A stretch of DNA of 43,375 nucleotides, taken from Promicromonospora soli. Lineage in GTDB: Bacteria; Actinomycetota; Actinomycetes; Actinomycetales; Cellulomonadaceae. The position numbers and the translations under genes were made by a program. The stretch covers positions 1 to 43,375 of the forward strand of contig NZ_BNAS01000009.1 in NCBI RefSeq assembly GCF_014653785.1, in the 5' to 3' direction. Under the pieces are notes generated by a model that did no database searches, was not told where the DNA came from, and saw only the letters and a list, made by a program, of their open reading frames with translations. Below are positions 1 through 9,800 of this stretch, in pieces; position 1 is the first letter of the stretch; each line of letters starts with the position of its first letter.

Positions 1-3000
1 CACCGACACGAGTTCGCGCAGCACCACGTCGTCACGCAGCGCGTCCGCCAGGTCCTGCACCGTCCGCGTTACCGGACCCTGCGCGTCCTGCCACAGCTCA
101 GGCCCTTCCAGCCGGTCCAAGATCGCCGACCGCACGGCCTCATCCTGCTGCTTCGCCCACGGCGTCCGCGCCCACCGCCGCTTGTACTCCGGCTTCTCCA
201 GCAAACGGATCGTCTTGTCCGACTCGATCAAATTCAACCGCCGCTGCACGACCTCGGCATATGCACTTGGCCAAGACGCTGGCAGATCTGTAATCGGCTG
301 GAACTTGTGATTGTGGTGGGTAAACCACTTTGTGGCCGTGCCCCCAGCTTCAATCTCACGTGCGAGGCAAATCGCGAATGCCCGCTCTGACGGACCGAGC
401 TCAATCACACCCTGATAGTTCAACTCTTCGTCGATCAGGCCATACAGGCGGTACACCTCCCAATCTAGCTCTTCCTGCTCAAAGACCATTTGGGCACCGA
501 TCTCCTCCGACCTGCGATGAGCGCTCTGCAGGCGGTCCACCAGTCCTCCGGTTGCCCCGGTGGTCGATCCAGTCGCGGCCTCATCCAGCCACCCACGCAC
601 GACGGTGGCCGGACTCACCTTCCCGAGCGCCGTCGCTGCTAGGTCGAGTCGACGCCCCCGCTCCAGCGGAAGGGCCCCCGGAAGAGGAAACTCCAGAAGT
701 TTCGTACCAGTGAATTCCCAGTTCCAGGACCATGGCTGGTCGGGGATCCCGCTCGACGCGGTCGCGTTTCCCTTGCTATGACTGACCTGTTTGAGCCAGA
801 AGCATGCCGTCGAGCTATTCAATACCCCTAGCATTTCCAGGTACTGCTCCTCGGACGACCCTTCAGGCAGCATGATTACCGGGGCATGCCGGTTGAAGAC
901 CTTTCCACCGCGACTGAGCGCAGCATGGAAGTGTGTTCCGATCGACGCAAAAGCCAGCAGTAGTGGGGATTGATACCTTTCAACGATCCACCGATACCAC
1001 GTCCACCAATCATCACCGGCTTCCTTGCGAGTAATCCCCCCGAATCCGGTCGTCAACTCAAGAACGGCACGGAAACGCCATAGATGGCGCCCCCATGCAG
1101 ACGACCCATCATATGGCACTGGCATAAATTCCGCGTCATACGGCGCGAGGGCCATTTCTCCATCCCGAAACGACCAATCACGGACGAGGTCGCCAGTAAC
1201 ATAGGGCCTGCCGAGGCTATCTCCATTTCTAAAGCGCCTAAACCAACTGGGACCGATCACGAACGGCTCGTCGCTTCCTGGAAAACTCGCCGGCCCAATA
1301 TCTCTCGATATCCCGTCTCGCAAACGCCGCCGACCGCTCGAGTTGACCAACTCGAACACGTCGCCTGCTCCGCCACCAGTCAGTGACCAAGGAAACTTCC
1401 TCAGCACGTCCCGGCTCACGTCAGCGACCGACACATAGAGCCCGTCGAAGCCTGGCTCTGCCAGGTGCTCGACGATCTCGGTCCAGACCGCCCCCCTTGC
1501 CGGATCATCGGGCTGGCCTGGTTCACCGCGCACGCCCAAGACTGTTCGAACAGTCTCTTCCACCGGGCGTCGCCGCCGGCCCACAAGGATCACGGTGGGC
1601 GTGCTGTGGCCAGGAATGTACGCACCTGAGGTGTCGATGACCTCGGTAAGGTCCACCGGGTTGTCCTGGTGATACCCCGCAAATAGGTCTTCGATGAGCC
1701 TTTTGCCGAACTCGCGCTTCATGAACGAGTTGCTCGTGATCTGCCCAACATGGCCCGCAGGTCTGCCCTGGAAGCCCTTGGCGGCCAGACGGAAGAACAG
1801 CTCCATAAACGGGACGCTCAACGCGTACTTGCCCGCAGTCGTCGAGTACGCCGCTCGATACGCTGCATTGAGAGCCTTGTCCTTGACCGTGATGTACGGC
1901 GGGTTGCCGACGACCACGTGGTACTGGCCCGGCGTCAGGATTCCCCCGTACTCTGAGAGGTCCTCCGTGTGCTTCTGGAAGGCCGCACCGACAGGCTCGG
2001 CCTCCGGTGAGCCAGCCGTCGGCTCAAAGGTGTGCCCCAGGTCCAGCTGCCCGAAGATGACCTCGTCGGCCGTGCCCTGCTTGCCCTGCTCGCCCAGGAG
2101 GGAGTCGCCGATCGCCAGGTGGAAGCCCAGCGCAGGCACGTCAACCAGGGACTTCTCGCCCATCGCCAGGAGGCCCGCCACCGTGAGGCGGAAGCGGGCG
2201 ATGGCCACCGCGAACGGGTTGACGTCCACGCCGTGGATCGAGTTCAGCGCTTTGCGGACCCGCTCCTTGGCGTCCATCGCAGGCGCCTTCTCGCGCCACG
2301 CCGCATCGATCCGCGCGAACGCACCCAGCAGGAAGTGACCTGACCCGCAGGTTGGGTCGATGAGCTTCAGGTCTTCCAGCGCCGTCTCGCGCAGCGCCGG
2401 TGTCAGCGTGCGGTCGAGGATGAATTCCTCAACGAAGTCCGGAGTCTGGAGCAGCGCGTAGGTCTTCTTCGCATGGTCGGACAGGTCCTGGTACAGGTCA
2501 CCCAGGAAGCGGGTGCCGAGCTCCGGGTCGTTGAAGTCGTGCACCAGGTTCCCAGAGTCGTCCGTCCGGCGCCAGAACGCGATCAGGTCGGACGCCGCCT
2601 CCGGAGAGATCTCCGCCGACCAAACCGGGTTGTGCCGGCGGTCCACCAACGCCGCCCCCACGGGCTGGGCAGCGAGCACCGTGAACGACTGCTGCAGCCA
2701 GTGTCGACGGTTGTGTAGTGGGTTGGCGCGGAAGTACGCGTCCAGGTTCTCCTGAGCGCGCTGGGTCCGATCCCCCGGGCCCGCGATCCAACCCACGGCG
2801 ACCTGCCTGCCGTCCAGCCACGCCCCTGCCAGGAGGTCGTTGTCCTCGCAGAACCGCACGAATGTCGTCGCGATCAACCATGCGACAGCGGCCTGGTCCA
2901 CCTCGTCGTCGCGCCACGTGACCCACGACCGGGCGGTCCGCTCGGTGCGCAGCGCCTCAGCATGCTCGGACCGGAGCTCCTTGCCCCAGACGTTGTCCGC

Positions 3001-3084
3001 TTCGTCCGCCCGCTCGCGCAGGTCGGCCTGGAGGCGCTTGAGCTGACCCTGCAGGTCCTTCAGCAGGACGGGCGAGTTGATCAC
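1..3084 (-). CDS. pglX: BREX-2 adenine methyltransferase PglX, second tandem copy (partial, 3' end outside window)
   Basis: PglX is the N6-adenine methyltransferase that marks host DNA in type 2 BREX. The frame is open from a GTG at 3084 to the left edge (1028 codons) with no stop, so this copy is cut by the window rather than broken. It carries the SAM motif DPTCGSG and the catalytic NPPY (Asn at about residue 394, bases 1894-1905). The N-terminal ~500 residues and the last ~80 visible residues are nearly identical to the copy at 3158-6826, while the central, presumably target-recognising, part is clearly diverged. Its start and ribosome binding site sit in a repeat of the end of pglW. It lies 73 bp downstream of the first pglX and is probably in the same transcript. 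The family assignment is firm; distinct specificity is inferred. Confidence 0.88.
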   Translation of the reverse strand, partial: MINSPVLLKDLQGQLKRLQADLRERADEADNVWGKELRSEHAEALRTERTARSWVTWRDDEVDQAAVAWLIATTFVRFCEDNDLLAGAWLDGRQVAVGWIAGPGDRTQRAQENLDAYFRANPLHNRRHWLQQSFTVLAAQPVGAALVDRRHNPVWSAEISPEAASDLIAFWRRTDDSGNLVHDFNDPELGTRFLGDLYQDLSDHAKKTYALLQTPDFVEEFILDRTLTPALRETALEDLKLIDPTCGSGHFLLGAFARIDAAWREKAPAMDAKERVRKALNSIHGVDVNPFAVAIARFRLTVAGLLAMGEKSLVDVPALGFHLAIGDSLLGEQGKQGTADEVIFGQLDLGHTFEPTAGSPEAEPVGAAFQKHTEDLSEYGGILTPGQYHVVVGNPPYITVKDKALNAAYRAAYSTTAGKYALSVPFMELFFRLAAKGFQGRPAGHVGQITSNSFMKREFGKRLIEDLFAGYHQDNPVDLTEVIDTSGAYIPGHSTPTVILVGRRRRPVEETVRTVLGVRGEPGQPDDPARGAVWTEIVEHLAEPGFDGLYVSVADVSRDVLRKFPWSLTGGGAGDVFELVNSSGRRRLRDGISRDIGPASFPGSDEPFVIGPSWFRRFRNGDSLGRPYVTGDLVRDWSFRDGEMALAPYDAEFMPVPYDGSSAWGRHLWRFRAVLELTTGFGGITRKEAGDDWWTWYRWIVERYQSPLLLAFASIGTHFHAALSRGGKVFNRHAPVIMLPEGSSEEQYLEMLGVLNSSTACFWLKQVSHSKGNATASSGIPDQPWSWNWEFTGTKLLEFPLPGALPLERGRRLDLAATALGKVSPATVVRGWLDEAATGSTTGATGGLVDRLQSAHRRSEEIGAQMVFEQEELDWEVYRLYGLIDEELNYQGVIELGPSERAFAICLAREIEAGGTATKWFTHHNHKFQPITDLPASWPSAYAEVVQRRLNLIESDKTIRLLEKPEYKRRWARTPWAKQQDEAVRSAILDRLEGPELWQDAQGPVTRTVQDLADALRDDVVLRELVSV

Positions 3085-3108
3085 TGGGGTGCTCCGGGAA
3101 TCTCGAGG
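3085..3108 (-). repeat. duplicated pglW tail with ribosome binding site
   Basis: These 24 bases match 6827-6850, the last codons of pglW (ending LEIPGAPQ), with one mismatch. Here they stand outside any pglW gene, directly before the GTG of the second pglX. The segment supplies the GGAG ribosome binding site 7 nt before that GTG. It indicates that the pglX duplication unit began inside the 3' end of pglW. Confidence 0.85.
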
Positions 3109-3157
3109 CTTGCAAGTGTTTGGACAACAGCCTTGACACCAAGGAAGCGCCGCAAGG

Positions 3158-6100
3158 TCATCGCTTCATTCGCCTCACCGGTTCGGGCGTCCACGCCGTG
3201 ACCTGGTCGCGTGTCATCTCCAACCGCGCCAAGTGCTGGTCGATCGTCCCAGACACCACGGCGGCCGCGCTCGTGCCGAACGCCGGCTCGATCTCGGAGT
3301 GCCACTGCGCCACCCACGGCTCCAGCTCCACGAGCCCGGCCACTAGCGGCACCACAGCCTCGTCCGACGCCCCCCGCGACTGCTGCGCCAGGATCTCCCG
3401 CGCCAACGCCAGCGCCTGGTCGCGGTGCGGCCAGCCCGCCCACCCGAGCAACACCGTGGGGTCGCCATCGTGCCGCACGTCCGGGTACGCGACGAACCGC
3501 TCCTTGGGCACGTCGAGCTTGCCGCGCGCCTTCCAGTACTCGACCTTCCGGAAGTCCGGCGTCGAGTACTTCGGCGGCACCGGAATCGTGACCTTCTCCC
3601 CCGCGTCCTCCCGACGCTGCAGATCCCACACCTGCTGCCACGTGCGGAACTTCTCCAGGCCCGACGGCTTGTACCGCTGCGCCGCCAGGTACGGCACGGC
3701 CTGTTCAGCAACCAGGCCTGACAGCACCGTCGCCAGGTTCGGCTCCGCATGCCCCGACAACACCGACACGAGTTCGCGCAGCACCACGTCGTCACGCAGC
3801 GCGTCCGCCAGGTCCTGCACCGTCCGCGTCACTGGACCCTGCGCGTCCTGCCACAGCTCAGGCCCTTCCAGCCGGTCCAAGATCGCCGACCGCACAGCCT
3901 CATCCTGCTGCTTCGCCCACGGCGTCCGCGCCCAGCGGCGCTTGTACTCGGGCTTTTCCAGCAGACGGATCGTCTTGTCAGACTCGATCAGGTCCAGCCG
4001 CCGCTGCACGACGTCGGCATACCCGCCCGGCCACGAAACCGAGAGCTCAGTGAGGGGCTGGGACCCGTGGCGTTCGAACCAGACAGTTTCCTCGGACCCG
4101 TCGGCCACATGCCGCGCGAGTGCGATCTCGAACGCCCGCTCCCCCAGCGCCAGCAGCGGTACGTCGCCCGTCGGAGCGGTCAGGTCCTCGTCGATCAGCC
4201 CGTAGAGCCGATAGACCTCCCAGTCCAGCTCCTCCTGCTCGCGAACCATCTGCCCACGGATCGCACCGACAGAGTACGCAGCAGCGGCCAACCGCTCCGC
4301 CAGCGAGTCGCTCCCGGTGGTCGAGCCCGTCGAGACCCCGTCCACCCACTCCTGCACAACGACGCCCGGGCTCACCATCGCGAGCTCCGTCGCCAACGCA
4401 TCGAGCCGCCGCCCACGCTCGAGCGGCAGTGTCGCCGGAAGCGGGAACTGGCTGACCTTTGTGCTGTTGAACTGGTAGAACACCTCCCACTCGTCCTGCA
4501 TGAACCCGCCGGTACCTGACTGGCTGCCCTTGTCGTGGCTGACCTGTTTGAGCCAGAAGCACGCCGTCGAGCTGTTCAGCACCGCGAGCAGCTCCAGGTG
4601 CCGCTCCTCCGGAGCACTCTCGGGCAACGTGATCACAGGCGCAGTCTGCTTGAATACCTTCCCACCCCGGTCCAGCACGAAGTGGTTATGCGTGGCAACC
4701 TCCGCAAACGTAATGGACAGCGAAGTCAAGTAACGTTCCCGTACCCAGCGATACCAGGTCCACCAGTCTTCCCCGCTCTCTGCACGAGTCTGGCCACCAA
4801 ATCCAGTTGTCCCACCGAGGGTCGTTCGGAACCGCCACAGATGGCGACCCCAGGATTTCGAAGACTCGTAGGGCAGAGGTCGATAATCAGGCCCGTATGG
4901 CGCCAGCGCATATTCGTCAGGGCGCACATCCCAGTCGCGAACAACTTCACCCACAACAAGATCGCGCCCGAGATTGCGAGAATCCGGGAAGCGCTTGAAC
5001 CATGGCAGCCCCAAGAAGAATGGCTCATCGTTTCCCGGGAAACTTGCGAATCCAATTTCCATAGCAAGGCGTTCACGAAGACTGCCAATCTGCACCGTCC
5101 GCATGGCTTCGAACACGTCGGCAGCGCCACCACCACTCAGGGACCACGGGAACTTCGTTAGCGTGGCACGGTCGAGGTCTGCAACAGAAATGTAGTTCCC
5201 GTCATACCCCGCTTCGCCGAGATGACCAACGATCTCAGTCCACACGAGCCCCTTCGCAGGGTCAACAGGCTGACCCGGTTCTCCACGCACGCCCAGGACC
5301 GCACGGACGGAGGCCGTGACCGGGCGACGCCTGCGGCCAACCAGGATGACGGTCGGCGTCCCATGACCAGGGATGTAGGCGCCTGAGGTGTCGATCACCT
5401 CGGTCAGGTCTACCGGGTTGTCACCGTGATAACCAGCGAACAGTTCTTCGATCACTTTCTTGCCGAACTCGCGCTTCATGAACGAGTTGGACGTGATCTG
5501 GCCGACGTGTCCTGCCGCCTGGCCCTGCTCGCCGCGCATAGCCAGGCGGAAAAAGAGTTCCATAAAGGGCACAGACAGCGCGTACTTGCCAGAAGTAGTC
5601 GAGTACGCCGCTCGATACGCCGCGTTCAGTGCCTTGTCCTTGACCGTGATGTACGGCGGGTTTCCCACCACGACGTGGTACTGGCCCGGGGTCAGGATTC
5701 CTGAATACTCGGAGAGGTCTTCGGTGTGCTTACGGTAGGGGGTATCGACAGGCTCGACCGTCGATCCGAGCGTGTCTCCCATGTCGAGCTGTCCGAAGAG
5801 GAGCTCGTCGGCCGTGCCCTGCCTGCCCTGCTCGCCCAGGAGGGAGTCGCCGATCGCCAGGTGGAAGCCGAGCGCCGGCACTCCAACGAGGGACTTTTCG
5901 CCCATCGCCAACAGACCCACGACCGTCAGTCGGAAGCGCGCGATGGCCACCGCGAACGGGTTCACGTCCACCCCGTGGATCGAGTTCAGCACCATCCGGA
6001 CCCGCTCCTTGGCGTCCATGGCCGGCGCCTGCTCACGCCACGCCGCATCGATCCGACCGAACGCACCCAGCAGGAAGTGGCCTGACCCGCACGTAGGGTC

Positions 6101-6826
6101 GATTAGCTTCAGGTCTTCCAGAGCCGTCTCGCGCAGCGCTGGCGTCAGCGTGCGATCGAGGATGAACTCCTCGACGAACTCGGGCGTTTGCAGCAGCGCG
6201 TACGTCTTCTTCGCGTGGTCGGACAAGTCCTGGTACAGGTCGCCCAGGAACCGGGTCCCGAGGTCCGGGTCGGTGAAGTCATGCACCAGGTTCCCTGCGT
6301 CGTCCGTCCGACGCCAGAACGCGATCAGCTCAGACCCCGCCTCCGGAGAGATCTCCGCCGACCACACCGGGTTATGTCGCCGGTCCACAAGCGACGCACC
6401 GGCAGGCTGGGCGGCGAGCACCGTGAACGACTGCTGCAGCCAGTGTCGACGGTTGTGCAGCGGATTGGCGCGGAAGTACGCGTCCAGGTTCTCCTGGGCG
6501 CGTTGGGTCCGATCGCCCGGGCCGGCGATCCAGCCCACCGGGACCTGCGTGCCGTTCAAGGTGGCGCCGGCGAGCAGGTCGTTGTCCTCGCAGAAGCGCA
6601 CGAACGTCGTCGCGATCAACCATGCGACAGCAGCTTGGTCCACCTCGTCGTCGCGCCACGCAACCCACGAACGAGCAGTCCGGTCGGTACGCACCGCCTC
6701 TGAATGCTCGGACCGGAGTTCCTTGCCCCAGACATTGTCCGCGTCGTCGGCCCGTTCCCGCAGGTCTGCCTGGAGACGCTTGAGCTGACCCTGCAGGTCC
6801 TTCAGCAGCGCGGGCGAGTTGATCAC
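3158..6826 (-). CDS. pglX: BREX-2 adenine methyltransferase PglX, first tandem copy
   Basis: This is a full-length 1222-residue PglX, the usual size for the family. PglX methylates adenine at a BREX recognition site and is required for phage restriction. The SAM-binding motif I DPTCGSG is at residues 243-249 and motif IV NPPY at 389-392, so catalysis should be intact. Residues about 530-945 form the part that differs from the second copy at 1-3084. The GTG start at 6826 overlaps the pglW stop by 4 nt (GTGA), and the ribosome binding site GGAG lies within the end of pglW, so translation is coupled. Two short stretches (4316-4337 and 5741-5759) resemble a dispersed actinobacterial repeat. BREX partners pglY and pglZ are not in the window and would be expected beyond the left edge. 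Confidence 0.93.
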   Translation of the reverse strand: MINSPALLKDLQGQLKRLQADLRERADDADNVWGKELRSEHSEAVRTDRTARSWVAWRDDEVDQAAVAWLIATTFVRFCEDNDLLAGATLNGTQVPVGWIAGPGDRTQRAQENLDAYFRANPLHNRRHWLQQSFTVLAAQPAGASLVDRRHNPVWSAEISPEAGSELIAFWRRTDDAGNLVHDFTDPDLGTRFLGDLYQDLSDHAKKTYALLQTPEFVEEFILDRTLTPALRETALEDLKLIDPTCGSGHFLLGAFGRIDAAWREQAPAMDAKERVRMVLNSIHGVDVNPFAVAIARFRLTVVGLLAMGEKSLVGVPALGFHLAIGDSLLGEQGRQGTADELLFGQLDMGDTLGSTVEPVDTPYRKHTEDLSEYSGILTPGQYHVVVGNPPYITVKDKALNAAYRAAYSTTSGKYALSVPFMELFFRLAMRGEQGQAAGHVGQITSNSFMKREFGKKVIEELFAGYHGDNPVDLTEVIDTSGAYIPGHGTPTVILVGRRRRPVTASVRAVLGVRGEPGQPVDPAKGLVWTEIVGHLGEAGYDGNYISVADLDRATLTKFPWSLSGGGAADVFEAMRTVQIGSLRERLAMEIGFASFPGNDEPFFLGLPWFKRFPDSRNLGRDLVVGEVVRDWDVRPDEYALAPYGPDYRPLPYESSKSWGRHLWRFRTTLGGTTGFGGQTRAESGEDWWTWYRWVRERYLTSLSITFAEVATHNHFVLDRGGKVFKQTAPVITLPESAPEERHLELLAVLNSSTACFWLKQVSHDKGSQSGTGGFMQDEWEVFYQFNSTKVSQFPLPATLPLERGRRLDALATELAMVSPGVVVQEWVDGVSTGSTTGSDSLAERLAAAAYSVGAIRGQMVREQEELDWEVYRLYGLIDEDLTAPTGDVPLLALGERAFEIALARHVADGSEETVWFERHGSQPLTELSVSWPGGYADVVQRRLDLIESDKTIRLLEKPEYKRRWARTPWAKQQDEAVRSAILDRLEGPELWQDAQGPVTRTVQDLADALRDDVVLRELVSVLSGHAEPNLATVLSGLVAEQAVPYLAAQRYKPSGLEKFRTWQQVWDLQRREDAGEKVTIPVPPKYSTPDFRKVEYWKARGKLDVPKERFVAYPDVRHDGDPTVLLGWAGWPHRDQALALAREILAQQSRGASDEAVVPLVAGLVELEPWVAQWHSEIEPAFGTSAAAVVSGTIDQHLARLEMTRDQVTAWTPEPVRRMKR
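4316..4337 (-). repeat. dispersed-repeat-like stretch inside pglX
   Basis: The top strand reads as a variant of the element GGTCTCGACAGGCTCGACC in reverse orientation, within codons for a Gly/Ser/Thr-rich linker of PglX. The second pglX has a decayed version at the matching place (about 550-575). The linker context suggests a tolerated insertion. Confidence 0.45.
5741..5759 (+). repeat. dispersed-repeat-like stretch inside pglX
   Basis: The stretch reads GGTATCGACAGGCTCGACC, one base from the element seen at 41110 and 43057. On the coding strand it encodes part of a VEPVDT-like linker between the two methyltransferase motifs. The other pglX copy has a different, longer linker here. Confidence 0.5.
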
Positions 6827-9800
6827 TGGGGTGCTCCAGGAATCTCGAGGGGTGCAACGGCGGCGAGCGCCGCAGGGTCAGACGGAAAAGTGAGCCAACC
6901 GCTCGGCCCCACAGGCACGGAGGCGCCTTCGAGGACCGGTGCTGGCTGGTCTGCGGACTTGGCAACGAGCAGCCAGCGGGTGGCGGGCCGCGGCGTGCCG
7001 ACGTCAAGGAACTGCGCGAGCAGCGGGGTCATGCCGTAGCGGACGAGCGGGCCGGCATTGGTTACCAATAGTGGAACCGGACGCGCCAGCTCGTCCTCCC
7101 AACGCGGCCGCACGGCGTCACGTACGAGGGCAGCGAGCATGTTCCAGTCCGCACTGCCTCGGTCCAGTCCGTCGACTCCGACGACGAAGGACCAGTCGAT
7201 TCCCTCGCGCTCAGCAAGTGTCTTTGTGGCCTGGACAAGCAGGCTGCCCACGTCGAGCAATTCCAAGCCCCGGGCGGCATAGCCGGAGGCAATGATGTGC
7301 GTCGCCCGCACATACCGGCGCGGGTCCACCGCCAGCGTCAGCGCAGCATGACGGGAGAATGAGTCGGCAAGCTTCCGAGCGACGTCGACATCGGGCGTCC
7401 CGGCGCCACCGTGTGTCGTCAGGCTGGTGCCAGTGGCCGTGGAGGCACGGTTGGAACCGGGCGTCTCGTACCGGCCGTCCACGTTTCGCACGCCTGGCAG
7501 GACCTTCGCGACCAGTTCGTCGAGGCGGACCTGGGTACCCGGCAGCCGTACCTCGGGGAACCTCGCCGATACACTGCGCCGCACTGCCTCGACGCTCAGG
7601 CTCCGCCCCGGCTTGCCGCGCAATGCATGCTCAAGCGCGATACGAACCTCAAGGTTGCGGGGGTAGAGCTCCTCGAAGCCGGAGACCGCTGCGTTGTCGC
7701 TCGCCGAGGCTGCCAAGCGCAGCAACCGATGGTCGGGTAGGTACGCGTCGCCCAGTGTCTCGCCGAGCACCGCGCGCAAAGCGCGTGCCGCGGGAACGTG
7801 CCCGATCACGCCGTCTCGGACGAGGTCGTCGGCCTGGCGGCCGAGATCGATCGCTAGGTCGCCCAGCTCGTCGGCTGTGGGCGCCGGCGCATCGAGATCC
7901 TCGGCGAGCACCGACTCGGTCAGGGCGAGCAGCGGGTCACGGCCTTGGGAGCGGCGGCGCAGGTTGAGCGCCGGGTTCGGCATCCGCAGGTCCAGCTCGT
8001 AGACAGCACGCAGCAGCGCGCGGCCCTGGCCGACGCGGGCCGGGCCTTCGAGCAGCGAGCCTCGCTGTGCGGCCAGAGCCGTGGCGAGCTCTGGGACGGT
8101 CATGATGCGGCCGGCGTCCGCGAGGATGCGCAGCACTTCGGCGTGTACTGCGTCGAGGACGCTGCCCTGCCCGGCAGGGGTGCTGGTCCACATCATGACG
8201 GCGGCTTCGATCTCGCTGTTGACCTGCTCGCGACTCAGGCCGAGCTGCTGGCCGGCCTCCGCGGGAGTAGGCCAGGTCAGAGTGAATTTCGGTGCCTTGT
8301 CGGACAGGCCGACCACTGTGCGAATGACAGTGGTGTCGCCATCGAGGCGGCCCAACAGGCCTTCAACCACGCGCTCGGTGCCCGACGCGTCGTCGTCGTT
8401 CGTCCGCGCGGGCGTGCTGAGCCGTTCGCGCCATTGGCGGATGCGGCCCTGGATCTCCTTGCGGTACTTCTCGCCGAGTCCCCGGATCGAGTTGACACGC
8501 ATGGGGTGGATGCCGAGCAGGTCGCCGACTGTGACCGCTTCGTCAAGGCGCGCGAGGGCGGACAGGGCGCGGGCCGAGAGACCGGACTGTTCCAGGAGTG
8601 TCTCGACGGTCGCCCGTGCAGCGCGGGCGTCATCGGCCCCGGTGGTGTCGTCGTCGGCGTCGAGGGAGGCAAATGCCTCGTGCCAAGCGACGGCAAGCTC
8701 GTCGACCGTGCCGAAGCGGTCCTTGGCGTCGGGCGACAGGGCGCGGCGGAAGAGTGCGGTGAGCGGGACTGCAACGGCCTGCTCGAAGCCGCCGGGGTCG
8801 ACGACGGGGGCGTCAGTGGCGTGGGCCGGGACGCCCGCGCCCTGGCCCCACCAGGGGAGTTGGCCGGTGGCCATCTCGAACAAAGTCGCCGAGACGGCGT
8901 AGATCTCAGCCGCACGGTCATAGACCGTACGGCGGCCGCGGCCAAGGTACGGGTCGAGATAGCCGGTTGTACCGGACCGCAGGTTCTCCACGGGTTCGGT
9001 GGCAAGCGAGAAGTCGAAGAGAACGAGGGTCGGGCGACGCGTGCCCGGGTCCTCGCGGATACCGAGGTTCGCCGGCTTGATATCCCGATGGAACACGCCC
9101 TTGCCGTCGAGATAGCTCATCGCTTCCAGCAGTTCGGAGCCAAAGCGTTCGAGCTGCCCCAGGGTGGCGCGCCCCTCGGTGGTGAGACGTGCAGCAAGAG
9201 TCTCCGGTCCGGCGTCGGACAGCAGGAGACCACGGCGGCCATCGAGGTCGAGCGGGCCTTCGAGGAGCCGAACGACGCGCTTATGGTCCAGCCCCTTCAG
9301 AATCTGCGCCTCGTTGTCGAGCGCGCGCGCCGCGACGTCAGTGCGGGCGATCTTCAGAATCAGCTCACGGTCACGACCTGCGTCATCGCCCACCGTGTCG
9401 TCGAGCACGGCGAGCGCGACGCCGCTGGAACCTTCGCCGCGGCGCCGTGAGACCAGAAAGCGGTCGGCGATCATGTCTGCGGTCTGAGCGTCGAGGGGGT
9501 CGGCAACAGGCGTCCGGACCTCGTCAACCGCTTGGCGCCGAACCTCGTCCCAGGCATCCCGGACCAGACCAAGAACCTCGTCGATCGTGGCCGGCCGGTC
9601 GGACTCGACCACGCTGGTGGCCAGCGTGACAGCCACGGCCAGGTCGTCGGGAACGCCCTGTGCCGCGCGTCGGGGGTCAAGCCCGCCGAGCTCTGCGTGA
9701 ACCTGCTCCAGCTCGGCAAACGTGGCCGCGGGGGCGGTGCCGGTAAGGATGAGGTAGGCAAGTGCCCCGAAGCCATACACGTCCAGGGGGACGCCGGGCA

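Noticed and set aside
1-3084. First impression that the leftmost pglX copy is a broken pseudogene
   Set aside because: The frame from the GTG at 3084 has no stop down to base 1; it only lacks its end because the window stops there.
3081-3641. Minus-strand open frame ending in LEIPGAPQ
   Set aside because: Only its last codons are the duplicated pglW tail; the rest is a shifted frame of the end of the first pglX.
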